Shown piece after piece: positions 1 to 7,362 of a stretch of 14,280 nucleotides of DNA. The position numbers and the translations under genes were made by a program. Numbering within the stretch: the first letter of the stretch is position 1; the number at the start of each line of letters is the position of its first letter. Under the pieces are notes generated by a model that searched no databases, was not told the DNA's origin, and worked only from the letters and a program-made list of their open reading frames with translations. This DNA is from Crenothrix polyspora (GTDB lineage: Bacteria; Pseudomonadota; Gammaproteobacteria; Methylococcales; Methylomonadaceae): contig CAMDOP010000050.1 of the NCBI GenBank assembly GCA_945903675.1, positions 1 through 14,280 on the forward strand, written 5' to 3'.

Positions 1-1
1 C

Positions 2-1015
2 ATCAACACGGCTCGCCAGCAACGACTTGATCAACAGCCACCGTTTACTATTTTAGAGCAGCTGCCCAACTTGGCTTGCATGGAATCTACAGAGCTGGCT
101 ATGCCGACGTTGGCTGACCGCATCGAAACGTATAACCGCGATTGCTATAAGCTAAAGCAAATCGACGAACACTTGAACCAACAGCTTGGGACATTGCATA
201 GAGACGGTGTGAATAAATTCCAAACCCAAGATACGGCCGAACAGGAGTTAGACGCGTTATTTAACTATACGACGCAACTGAGTCAGGAACAAGAGGCTAT
301 CGAACGTAAAGCGCGTTCGGCAGTGGTGCAGGTGGCCGCTATATTGCGAGATTTGCGTGACAGCCTAGAAACCTTTAAACGGCGAATGCGTGAGTTTAAT
401 AACAAGATCAATCGTCGCCAGCTGTCTGATCTTAAAGTATTTAAAATTGAACCCAGAGAACATGAATCCTTAGTGCAAGCCATACAAACCTTGATTTCTA
501 CTTCAGAACAAGTTGAGTCGGGAAATTCTTTTGATTTATTCGACCACAATACTGTGTTGGATGATAAAGCTCTAAATAAAGCCAAAGATATCTTGATCAA
601 GGAAGGCGAAGCGCGCGGTGGCTTGCGAGTTGAGCATTTATTCAGATTGGTTTTTATTATTGCTAAAGAAAATCAAACACCGGCAGAATTTGAAGATATT
701 GATAGCGCCGCATCTAATGGAACGGTGTTGATGGCCAAACTCATTACCGGTTTAGCCATGCTTAATCAAATGCAGGACCCACGCAAAGCCATTAAAACCG
801 CCTGTTATCTTGATGAGGCCGCTTCTCTGGATCAACGTAATCAACGTAATTTAATTGAAATAGCCGAAGAATTTGGCTTTACCCTTATTTTTGCCTCACC
901 AGAGCCGCAAATTACTGCGCGTTATTGTGTGCCCATCGGGACTACCAAGGGTAAAAACCATATCAGCCGACTTAACTGGCAGATTCTGGAAAGCCTTGCT
1001 GAGGTAGATAAGTAA
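2..1015 (+). CDS. SMC-like ATPase of a Wadjet/Mks system, C-terminal part (JetC/MksB-like), cut by the window edge
   Basis: The reading frame is open from base 2, so the true start lies upstream; about 337 C-terminal residues are visible. The first ~120 are charged and helical, with heptad-like spacing as in an SMC coiled-coil arm. The remainder is the C-terminal half of an ABC-type head. The Walker B segment ACYLDEAASLD is encoded at about 800-832, with the acidic DE pair and an adjacent LD of the D-loop. About 30 residues earlier SAASNGT, at about 704-724, sits where the ABC signature should be, but it is not the usual SGGQ type. The segment FASPEPQ after Walker B resembles the MukB/MksB class, which has a proline there in place of the H-loop histidine. 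Family role: ATP-driven loop extrusion that recognises small circular DNA. The TOPRIM gene 2 nt downstream matches the JetC-JetD order. Walker A, hinge and partner subunits are not visible, so the subfamily is inferred. Confidence 0.72.
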   Translation: MNTARQQRLDQQPPFTILEQLPNLACMESTELAMPTLADRIETYNRDCYKLKQIDEHLNQQLGTLHRDGVNKFQTQDTAEQELDALFNYTTQLSQEQEAIERKARSAVVQVAAILRDLRDSLETFKRRMREFNNKINRRQLSDLKVFKIEPREHESLVQAIQTLISTSEQVESGNSFDLFDHNTVLDDKALNKAKDILIKEGEARGGLRVEHLFRLVFIIAKENQTPAEFEDIDSAASNGTVLMAKLITGLAMLNQMQDPRKAIKTACYLDEAASLDQRNQRNLIEIAEEFGFTLIFASPEPQITARYCVPIGTTKGKNHISRLNWQILESLAEVDK

Positions 1016-1017
1016 CC

Positions 1018-1890
1018 ATGAGCATTTTATCTGGCGCATTAAAACGCATGCTCGCCAGTGAGCAGTTACTAACAGCCTCGGCTTTCACTACCAGCCAGAA
1101 AAAGGAACTGGAGCAGTTTGCGCTAAGAACTCGGCAAATTGAAATTCTTAAACAAGGCCGTAGCATCATTTATCGGATCATTAATCAGCAAAGCGTGATC
1201 GATTATCTGCGTCAATTACATCCCTTAGATAATGACACCTTACCGGATAATTTGCCGGTGCGTAGTCGTAATATAGGCACAGAACGTCACAGTAAAATAG
1301 GCAAAACCAGTCATGATTGTTGTTATTTGTTGATGAAAGCCTGGGACTCTGAGGTGATCTGGGATGATGGAAATAGCACCCTGCAAGTTTCAGAGCTCAC
1401 CGAAAACTTTGGCGCTGCGGTGTTACAAATCAGTCTAGGTCAAGCTTGGCAGAGTAATAGGCCACTACTCTTAGTGGAAAATCAGGCCTTGTTTGATCGC
1501 TGTGATTGGTTGCCAGAAAATTTTAACGGTAGTCTAGCCTATTATGCTGGGCAATTATCCGAGCTGTTCTTGCAATGGCTTGCACAACAAAAGCGTACCG
1601 ATGTCGTGATTTTATTCCCTGATTATGATGGCGTGGGCTTGTCCAATTTTGTCCGATTAACTAACGCTCTGCACCCAGACTCCCGTTCAGATTTTTATTG
1701 GTTGCCCGATTGGGAAAATAAATTGATCACCTTCGGAAGCACCAAGATTTGGCAGGAAACGCGTGTTCAATTTGAAAATGCCATGCAAAAACTGCAGTCC
1801 ATGAATGCTTTAAGCGACGATTTAATTAAATTAGGGGCTATGTCGCAGCACCACGGCAAGGCTTTGGAGCAAGAGTCAATTTGGTTGTAA
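1018..1890 (+). CDS. TOPRIM-domain nuclease-like subunit, JetD/MksG-like, short form
   Basis: A 290-residue protein whose ATG lies 2 nt after the stop of the SMC-like gene; a GAGG at 1001-1004 inside that gene is the likely ribosome binding site, so the two are probably translationally coupled. The C-terminal half has TOPRIM features. LLLVEN (residues 150-155) supplies the conserved Glu (E154), a Gly/Ser helix follows at about 175-186, and ILFPDYDGVGLSNF (198-211) supplies the Asp-x-Asp pair (D202, D204). The tail GKALEQESIWL resembles the end of DUF2220/JetD proteins. The N-terminal ~60 residues look helical and basic and may form a DNA-binding arm in place of a full DUF3322 region. JetD proteins are usually nearer 380-400 residues, so this is a reduced version. 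In Wadjet, JetD nicks or cleaves plasmid DNA held by the JetABC motor. The function is inferred from motif and context; the family match is by eye. Confidence 0.68.
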   Translation: MSILSGALKRMLASEQLLTASAFTTSQKKELEQFALRTRQIEILKQGRSIIYRIINQQSVIDYLRQLHPLDNDTLPDNLPVRSRNIGTERHSKIGKTSHDCCYLLMKAWDSEVIWDDGNSTLQVSELTENFGAAVLQISLGQAWQSNRPLLLVENQALFDRCDWLPENFNGSLAYYAGQLSELFLQWLAQQKRTDVVILFPDYDGVGLSNFVRLTNALHPDSRSDFYWLPDWENKLITFGSTKIWQETRVQFENAMQKLQSMNALSDDLIKLGAMSQHHGKALEQESIWL

Positions 1891-1950
1891 GTTTAGGCTA
1901 CCAACCTCATTATTTATTTTTTATAAATTGTTGTGACTGCGTAACATCAG

Positions 1951-3030
1951 TTAATCAGATTTGGACTCGGTATTAAGCCATAACAAAAACAGCTCATAGC
2001 CTAGTGCTAAGATAACTGCGCCTATGAATAGACCGATAACACCGTAACTAAGCAGACCACCTATGGCTCCAATAAAAATAATAGCCATAGGTGTTTTTAC
2101 ACCACGTCCTAGTAGGATGGGTTTTAATATATGGTCTATTAAGGCAAGGAAGATGTAGAAAACTAAAAGCGCTACAGCAGTATAGGTTTGAGCCGTATAA
2201 AATAGATAAATGATGATAGGGACAACGATAGGCGCAACGCCTATCTGTGCGATAGATAAAATCAGGCATAGCAAAGCCCAAAGCCCCGCTAAAGGGATGC
2301 CAGCCAACATAAAAGCCAGTCCCGCTAAGATACTTTGTATAAAAGCTACGCCTAAAATGCCGTTGGCAACACTACGAACAGTATTTTCCAAAATATCAGC
2401 AAACTCACCGCCTTTTTCAGGAACCAATTTATAAGTAATGGCCCGTAAAGTACGATTACCTCCAGTGGAATTAGCCAATAAAAAGCCTGCAATAATAATG
2501 GCAAATACAAAATGTAAAATAGCCATGCTAGCGCTAGTCGCTGCTGATAATAACCAACTGCCAATGATTTTGAGTGTAGGCGTAAGTTCCTGTAGAGCAC
2601 TGGTGAAGTTTTCTGAGGCCAATAACCAGAACTTGGTTAGAGGTTCGCCGATAATGATGACATTGTTCAGATTTTCAGGAGGCTTGGGGATTGATAATGA
2701 GCCGTCTTTGATTTTATCTGCCAGCAACTTTAAGCCTTCAATTAAAGTGTCAGTGAGCAGGGCGGATGGTGCAATTAATATAATCAAGAAGGTAAGTGTA
2801 AACAAGAAGGCCGTAAGCTTGTTGCGTTCACCTAATGCAATTCTGAGGCGTAGGTAAAAGGGATAAGCCGCTACAGCGATAATGGCGCCCCAAATAATAG
2901 TTGTAATAAAAGGCTCTACAATTTTAAAACACCAGATGCTAATGATGAGTAATAAGCCAATTCGAATGCTAGCTTCTAGTGATCTATTAAGAAATATTCG
3001 ATCTTTGGATAAAGAGCTTGAGTTTTTCAT
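1951..3030 (-). CDS. AI-2E/PerM family transporter
   Basis: A 359-residue polytopic membrane protein with about seven to eight hydrophobic segments in the UPF0118/AI-2E exporter layout: two helices near residues 22-60, one near 75-92, a soluble stretch (about 95-165), then a block of helices to the C-terminus. The last third carries the family pattern IDHILKPILLG, then GVKTPM and a glycine-rich helix ending in VILALGYEL, typical of this family. Length is normal (usually 340-380). Substrates are poorly defined: some members export autoinducer-2, others (PerM type) act as sodium/proton antiporters or general efflux proteins, and the sequence does not settle which. It is transcribed alone, converging on the TOPRIM gene across 60 bp and diverging from the ParB-like gene. 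The ATG lacks a strong Shine-Dalgarno sequence. No autoinducer synthesis gene is nearby, so a quorum-sensing role has no support here. Confidence 0.85.
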   Translation of the reverse strand: MKNSSSLSKDRIFLNRSLEASIRIGLLLIISIWCFKIVEPFITTIIWGAIIAVAAYPFYLRLRIALGERNKLTAFLFTLTFLIILIAPSALLTDTLIEGLKLLADKIKDGSLSIPKPPENLNNVIIIGEPLTKFWLLASENFTSALQELTPTLKIIGSWLLSAATSASMAILHFVFAIIIAGFLLANSTGGNRTLRAITYKLVPEKGGEFADILENTVRSVANGILGVAFIQSILAGLAFMLAGIPLAGLWALLCLILSIAQIGVAPIVVPIIIYLFYTAQTYTAVALLVFYIFLALIDHILKPILLGRGVKTPMAIIFIGAIGGLLSYGVIGLFIGAVILALGYELFLLWLNTESKSD

Positions 3031-3160
3031 GGCAGAGTATAGTTAAATTATTTTAATAAGCAGCAGTATAACCTACAAAAGCTGTGCTTAATATCTGCCA
3101 GCAAGATTGTGTTACGATAGCCATAGATATTTAGTTAACCAATTATAATTTATACAAAAC
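3031..3160. promoter_or_regulatory. divergent intergenic region with a possible promoter for the ParB-like gene
   Basis: This 130-bp AT-rich gap separates the divergent AI-2E-family gene and the ParB-like gene and must hold promoters for both. A perfect TATAAT at 3144-3149 is the best -10 candidate for the rightward gene, but no convincing -35 hexamer sits 16-18 bp upstream. Transcription from it would start only a few bases before the ATG at 3161, giving an almost leaderless message. In such AT-rich DNA a chance match is likely. No -10 candidate stands out for the leftward gene. Confidence 0.25.
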
Positions 3161-3538
3161 ATGTCAAAATCTAATAAAAAAGAAATTAACTGGTTACCCG
3201 ACGTTGAAGAGCATGATTATCCTGCCGCACTATCTTATTTAAGTATTATTTATCCTCCAGGCAAAGTAACTCAAATCGTCAATGATCTTAAAGTCTCTGA
3301 CATCGTGCAATTTAAAGCCAAAGATATCTTTCGAGCATCAAAATTATCATTATTAGGCGTGAGTAATTCTCATGTTCATAAAGATAGTAAAAAGATTAAT
3401 AAAGGCATAGCCTTATCGCCTTTACTCTTAGTAAGAGATGAGATAAATGGACTTGTTATTATTGCTGATGGTTATCATCGCTTATGCGCGATTTATGAGT
3501 TTGATGAAGACGCCATGATTTATTGCAAAATTGTTTAG
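3161..3538 (+). CDS. small ParB/Srx-fold-like protein of unknown function
   Basis: A 125-residue soluble protein. Three blocks stand out: NWLPDVEEHDYPAALSYL (residues 10-27), FKAKDIFRAS (51-60), and a C-terminal pair made of LSPLLLVRD (85-93) and IIADGYHRLCAIYEFDEDA (100-118). The last resembles the ADGxHRxxA motif of the ParB N-terminal/sulfiredoxin-like fold, where the Gly-x-His-Arg loop contacts a nucleotide. I recall this compact single-domain family as widespread in bacteria, usually annotated as hypothetical or ParB-like nuclease. It lacks the helix-turn-helix and dimerisation domains of chromosomal ParB, so a segregation role is unlikely. It may bind or hydrolyse a nucleotide, but that is speculation. 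It lies 50 nt upstream of the SulP transporter gene on the same strand and may share its transcript. The ribosome binding site is weak. Confidence 0.6.
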   Translation: MSKSNKKEINWLPDVEEHDYPAALSYLSIIYPPGKVTQIVNDLKVSDIVQFKAKDIFRASKLSLLGVSNSHVHKDSKKINKGIALSPLLLVRDEINGLVIIADGYHRLCAIYEFDEDAMIYCKIV

Positions 3539-3588
3539 CTCAATGCTACTTCTTAATGATTGGCTATATAAAACTGAGTTTTTAATTG

Positions 3589-5247
3589 ATGGACTTTAAA
3601 GCGCTTAAGCAGATTCAAATACAAACGCTGTTCAAGCCTTTATTAGTTGCCGATTTAGTGGCCGGTTTATCAGTGGCTTTTATATTATTACCAGAAGCCG
3701 TAGCTTATGCGGCTATTGCCCATCTTACGATTCAGGCCGCTATTACTGCTGCGTTAATTGGTTTAGTTGTGTATGCGGCTTTAGGTGATAGCCCCTTCGC
3801 AATAGTAGCGCCTACGTCTTCTGCTGCTGCCTTATTAGCCGCTGTTGTGATATCTATGCGTCCGTCTGATGCCACTGCCGTAGTCAGTTTGGGCGCTGCT
3901 TTAGTTATACTCACTGGCGTGGGCTTATTGATCTTATCTAAAGCAAAATTAGGTAGGCTTTCTGCTTTTGTGTCTAGGCCCGTGCTACATGGTTTTTCTT
4001 TTGCATTGGCAATAACCATTATCAGCAAACAGCTACCCATTATGCTGGGTGTTACTTTGCAAGCGTCTAATCTTTATGAATTGTATGTAGATCTTGCCTT
4101 AAAAATTCATCAAGCCTCACCTTGGAGTGCTGGATTGGGTGTGCTGGCCCTGACGCTCTTGTCTTTATTAAAGCGTTGGCCAACCTTACCCAGTGCTTTT
4201 ATTGTTTTGGTATTAGGTATTATTTTAAGCTATAGCATTAACTTGGCGGACTATCACATCGCTACCGTGGGGGCAGTGACCCTACAAATGCCTCAATTAA
4301 ACATCCCCCAATTACCCGTCGAAAAATGGTTGCAATTAGCGGAGTTAGCCTGCGGTTTAATGGTGATTATTGTCGCAGAATCTTGGGGTAGTATTCGTAG
4401 TCTTTCCTTAATTCATGGCGACAAAGTTGATTCTAATCGTGAGTTATTAGCCTTAGGTGCGGCTAATTTAGGTTCTGGATTATTACAGGGCATGCCGGTT
4501 GGGGCAGGGTTTTCGGTGAGTTCTGCAGATGAAGATGCCGGCGCTAAAACTAAAATGGCAGGCGTTATTGCCGCTGGCGTCTTATTAATGATGGCTGTAT
4601 TTGGTCAACAATGGATTGCCTTAATACCTGAACCTATAGTCGCTGCAGCAGTTATTAATGCCTTAAGTCACGCTTTAAATCCAAAAGCATTATTGGTGTT
4701 ATGGCGTATGAATAGAGATCAGTATTTAGCCTTGGCGGCAATTTTGGCTGTGTTGGCCTTTGGGGTACTTCATGGCATGGTAATTTCTGTAGCTTTATCA
4801 TTAGCGTTAGCAATACGATCATTTAGTCAACCAATTGTACGTGAACTGGCTGAGTTAGGTCGTTCACGAGATTACGTGGATAGAGAAAATCATCCCCAAG
4901 CCTTACCTCAAGATAAATTATTAATATTACGTCCTGAAGCACCGTTATTTTTTGCTAGCGTAGAAGGCTTGTTGACTGAAATATATCGCTTATTTAAGCT
5001 TATAAAAGTCGCAGTTTTTCTTATTATCAGTCTAGAACAAAGTGCTGATCTAGATAGTACTTCAGTAGAATCTTTAATAGAATTTGCTGAACATTTGACG
5101 CAGCGCAATAAAATACTTTTATTAGCGCGGGTTAAAGATCCTTTACGGCTGTTATTGATTGAATTAGCGCCAGCACTATTTCAGCATAAAATGTTTTGGA
5201 GTGTGGCTGATGCGGTAGCGGGTGCTCAAAAAATAAAGCAGAACTAA
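3589..5247 (+). CDS. SulP-family anion transporter with C-terminal STAS domain
   Basis: A 552-residue inner-membrane protein of the SLC26/SulP family. The N-terminal ~420 residues hold many hydrophobic helices, including the family motif LPEAVAYAAIA (residues 34-44), GDSPFAIVAPTSSAA (66-80), and a segment near 300-325 (MPVGAGFSVSSADEDAGAKT) matching the conserved glycine/serine stretch of helix 8-9; the usual Arg of that stretch is replaced by Ser. The last ~110 residues form a STAS domain with the core pattern LEQSADLDSTSVESLIEF. Family members carry sulfate, bicarbonate, dicarboxylates or other anions. No carbonic anhydrase or sulfur gene adjoins it, so the substrate is open. I chose the ATG at 3589 over the TTG at 3586 because ATG is preferred and neither has a good ribosome binding site. 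Its stop overlaps that of the convergent MarC gene by 3 nt. Confidence 0.87.
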   Translation: MDFKALKQIQIQTLFKPLLVADLVAGLSVAFILLPEAVAYAAIAHLTIQAAITAALIGLVVYAALGDSPFAIVAPTSSAAALLAAVVISMRPSDATAVVSLGAALVILTGVGLLILSKAKLGRLSAFVSRPVLHGFSFALAITIISKQLPIMLGVTLQASNLYELYVDLALKIHQASPWSAGLGVLALTLLSLLKRWPTLPSAFIVLVLGIILSYSINLADYHIATVGAVTLQMPQLNIPQLPVEKWLQLAELACGLMVIIVAESWGSIRSLSLIHGDKVDSNRELLALGAANLGSGLLQGMPVGAGFSVSSADEDAGAKTKMAGVIAAGVLLMMAVFGQQWIALIPEPIVAAAVINALSHALNPKALLVLWRMNRDQYLALAAILAVLAFGVLHGMVISVALSLALAIRSFSQPIVRELAELGRSRDYVDRENHPQALPQDKLLILRPEAPLFFASVEGLLTEIYRLFKLIKVAVFLIISLEQSADLDSTSVESLIEFAEHLTQRNKILLLARVKDPLRLLLIELAPALFQHKMFWSVADAVAGAQKIKQN

Positions 5248-5894
5248 GCTGTCACACTTGCGAGTACAGGAAATAGGGCTGATAAGCCTTTAGCAATAAA
5301 CTCTACCGCAATGGCGGCTAGTATTAAGCCCATAACTCTAGTTACAACATTGATACCGGTTTGTCCCATGTATCCAGCTATTTTTGGAGCGACTAGCAAA
5401 GCCCCCCAGACAATGAATGAGACTGAAAAAATCACAGTACTCATTAATAAATAATGCTGCCAAGTTTGTCCCATGTGACCATACACTATGGTGGTACTAA
5501 TGGCGCCTGGGCCACTTAATAACGGAATAGCTAAAGGCACGACGGCAACTGATTCTTTTTCGGAAGATTCTGCTTGTTCTTCTGGTGTATGCCTGGCTCG
5601 GTCTGGCGTTGCATGTAACATTCTCAAGCCCATTAACAATATCAATATGCCTCCCGCTACACGGAATGCAGGAAGACCAATACTGAAGAAATTCAAAATA
5701 GGTTCGCCAGCAAGCAATGAAATCTGTAGCACCATAAACACAGCACACGCACAGACTAGTGCAGTACGTTTTTTGTCTGCACGAGAACGAGCAGCCGTTA
5801 ACGCCATAAAAGTCGGTATAGCACCAATGGGATTAACGACAGAAACAAGCCCCGCTGATAATTGTAAGTATTCGTTCCAATTTGACATGAGCAT
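5244..5894 (-). CDS. MarC-family integral membrane protein
   Basis: A 216-residue membrane protein with about six hydrophobic helices. It shows both halves of the MarC signature: VVNPIGAIPTFMALT near residues 19-33 and the related LAIPLLSGPGAISTTIV near 122-138, which reflect the internal duplication of the family. A charged loop (about residues 95-117, rich in Glu, Arg and Ser) links the halves. Despite the name, MarC is not shown to cause multiple antibiotic resistance and its function is unknown; an amino-acid or small-molecule export role has been suggested. It starts 10 nt after the fructokinase stop on the same strand, so the two probably share a transcript. Two ATG codons are possible (5894 and 5888); neither has a clear ribosome binding site, and the longer is listed. 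The stop (TAG) overlaps the stop of the opposing SulP gene. Confidence 0.85.
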   Translation of the reverse strand: MLMSNWNEYLQLSAGLVSVVNPIGAIPTFMALTAARSRADKKRTALVCACAVFMVLQISLLAGEPILNFFSIGLPAFRVAGGILILLMGLRMLHATPDRARHTPEEQAESSEKESVAVVPLAIPLLSGPGAISTTIVYGHMGQTWQHYLLMSTVIFSVSFIVWGALLVAPKIAGYMGQTGINVVTRVMGLILAAIAVEFIAKGLSALFPVLASVTA

Positions 5895-5904
5895 TAGATT
5901 AAAG

Positions 5905-6786
5905 TTAACTCATGAGTTGTGTAATTGAAGCATTAGATATCTTTGGATTAGCACCTTCATGACTAGCAACTATTGCACCTAAGGCACAAGCAAAATCTAG
6001 GGCTTTTTGTGGCTGCTCATTGACTAATAACTGACTCAATAAGCCGGCAAGAAAAGAGTCGCCTGCACCAACCGTATCGGCAACATTAACTTTATAACCG
6101 CTGTTGAAATAAAGTTGCTCATTGTAATACAAAACAGCTCCTTGACTGCCTTTTGTAACACAGATGCTTTTTGCATGTGTGTGCCCAGCAATAAAAAGGA
6201 TATTTTCTTCCAACGATTTAAAAGGCGAGTTTAAATAGCCGCTAATTTCATACAATTCATCATCGTTAAACTTAATAAAGTCAGATTGCTGCATTAGATT
6301 GAGAAGCAATGCTTGGCTATAAAAAGGCGCGCGCAGATTAACATCAAAGATTTTATAGTGTGCTGTTTTAAGCAGTTGTTGCAAGCTGTTATAAGTCCGT
6401 TCATCCCTACAAGCCAAACTTCCAAAAACCAAGGCATCGGCATTTTTTATCGCGTTAGTCACTGCGGCAGTCACTTCAATGTCATCCCAAGCGACAGGAT
6501 AATTAATGGTATAAGTTGCAGAACCTTGATCATCTAATTGGACTAGAACTTCGCCTGTAGCCAAAGTATCGTCTATTTGAATAGTTTCTGTGGATACATG
6601 ATTGGATTGAATAAAGCTTAATATTTCTTTTCCTAAAGCATCATTGCCAATTTTACTGATTATTTGTGCCTCAAGCCCTAATGCCGCTAACCTCAACGCC
6701 ACATTCAAAGGTGCTCCACCTATTTGTCTGTAAGTAGGAAAAACGTCAAACAAGACTTCTCCAAAACATATTACCGTTTTTTTCAT
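5905..6786 (-). CDS. PfkB-family sugar kinase, probably fructokinase
   Basis: A 293-residue ribokinase-fold kinase. The N-terminal strand KTVICFGEVLFDVFP (3-17) and the GGAPLNVA segment (23-30) are typical of bacterial fructokinases. ATP- and sugar-site features include GEVLVQLDDQGSATY (78-92), FDVNLRAPFY (147-156) and the PfkB signature ADTVGAGDSFLAG (236-248), with the catalytic base Asp243 in the GAGD anion hole. Length fits the family (290-330). The expected reaction is ATP-dependent phosphorylation of fructose to fructose-6-phosphate; related kinases use ribose, adenosine or other sugars. No sucrose synthesis or PTS gene is adjacent, so the pathway is not shown by context. The frame extends to a TTG at 6813, but the ATG at 6786 places the conserved strand at the usual distance from the N-terminus. 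It is followed 10 nt later by the MarC gene. Confidence 0.83.
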   Translation of the reverse strand: MKKTVICFGEVLFDVFPTYRQIGGAPLNVALRLAALGLEAQIISKIGNDALGKEILSFIQSNHVSTETIQIDDTLATGEVLVQLDDQGSATYTINYPVAWDDIEVTAAVTNAIKNADALVFGSLACRDERTYNSLQQLLKTAHYKIFDVNLRAPFYSQALLLNLMQQSDFIKFNDDELYEISGYLNSPFKSLEENILFIAGHTHAKSICVTKGSQGAVLYYNEQLYFNSGYKVNVADTVGAGDSFLAGLLSQLLVNEQPQKALDFACALGAIVASHEGANPKISNASITQLMS

Positions 6787-6841
6787 AATCACAGTTTTTG
6801 AACGATTTATCAAAAGTTCGCGGCGTTATTGAAAGTGACTC

Positions 6842-6880
6842 GCTAATCGCTAAAACCATACGATTAGCTGGCTGGTTTTA
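6842..6880 (-). repeat. two interleaved 8-bp inverted repeats upstream of the fructokinase gene
   Basis: In the 103-bp gap between the small membrane protein gene and the fructokinase gene, TAAAACCA (6851-6858) pairs perfectly with TGGTTTTA (6873-6880), and GCTAATCG (6842-6849) pairs perfectly with CGATTAGC (6861-6868). The arms alternate, so in RNA the two hairpins exclude each other unless a pseudoknot forms. The single base (6850) between the last two arms is too short for a full H-type pseudoknot. This could be a regulatory switch, an overlapping operator, or chance in AT-rich DNA. Confidence 0.4.
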
Positions 6881-6889
6881 TTTAGAGCC

Positions 6890-7177
6890 TTATTCCTTAG
6901 TTTCTGAGGTCAAAGGCTTAGCAACTATATCCAGCATTTTCTGTAGATAATCAGGGTTTTGTGTGGCGGGTAGAGGTACGCTTATTTTTGATTCTGTCCA
7001 ATCCACTATTTCTGCTGAACCCCAAGATAATAAGTAAGCCACTGCAAAAACTAGCGTGCCGCGTGCCATGCCCTTAGCCAAGCCTTTGCCTTCAAGATAA
7101 ATACGGAAATACTTGGCTACAAGGATAAAGACTAGCGTGGATATAATCAGGTTCCATAGGGAAGGTAGTACGAACAT
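6890..7177 (-). CDS. small membrane protein of unknown function
   Basis: A 95-residue protein I do not recognise. It has two hydrophobic segments: residues about 5-22 (a helix rich in Leu, Ile and Val, ending before KYFRIYLEGKG) and about 39-56 (TLVFAVAYLLSWGSAEI). A Lys/Arg-bearing loop (residues 22-39) lies between them. By the positive-inside rule this loop would face the cytoplasm and both ends the periplasm. The C-terminal ~35 residues are polar. There is no signal-peptide cleavage site or lipobox. Its coding look (sensible hydrophobic pattern, ATG start, no better ORF on the other strand) supports a real gene, but the ribosome binding site is weak. It lies between the lipocalin and fructokinase genes on the same strand, with gaps of 185 and 103 bp, so it is probably transcribed separately. 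Confidence 0.6.
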   Translation of the reverse strand: MFVLPSLWNLIISTLVFILVAKYFRIYLEGKGLAKGMARGTLVFAVAYLLSWGSAEIVDWTESKISVPLPATQNPDYLQKMLDIVAKPLTSETKE

Positions 7178-7237
7178 TTGGGGAGATTCTCTTAGGTTGT
7201 AATATTGGTTTTCAAGTGCATGTTAAAGACATAAAGT

Positions 7238-7243
7238 ATTATA
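7238..7243 (-). promoter_or_regulatory. possible -10 box for the small membrane protein gene
   Basis: On the minus strand, TATAAT lies 61 nt upstream of the ATG at 7177. The -35 position 17 bp further upstream is only T-rich (TTTTTC), so this is a partial sigma-70-like match in AT-rich DNA. Confidence 0.25.
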
Positions 7244-7362
7244 AGATTTTCTTTGAGCAGGAAAAAATAAAGCCCTTTAGTCTCATAAATGCTCTAAATC
7301 GATCAACGCCGCTTTAAAGTGGCTAGTACTAGAATACTAGAAACAAGTTTTACCCGTTAGTT

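Noticed and set aside
2438..2857. 139-residue plus-strand ORF inside the AI-2E-family gene
   Set aside because: It is antisense to a well-supported membrane protein, has no ribosome binding site and no recognisable domain.
5244..5247. Overlapping stops of the SulP and MarC genes as a functional signal
   Set aside because: Convergent genes with overlapping stops are common in compact genomes, so this is probably just close packing.
5488..5928. 146-residue plus-strand ORF opposite the MarC gene
   Set aside because: It is a shadow of the MarC reading frame. The minus-strand protein has clear family motifs; this one has none.
7261..7279. Possible terminator after the lipocalin gene: TAAAGCCCTTTA-like stem with a T-tract on the minus strand
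   Set aside because: The stem is only 4-5 bp with almost no loop and starts more than 80 nt after the stop codon, so it is too weak to annotate.
7323..7340. Palindrome CTAGTACTAG and nearby TACTAG copy
   Set aside because: A short AT-rich palindrome with no partner site or known regulator. Possibly an operator, but a chance origin is likely.
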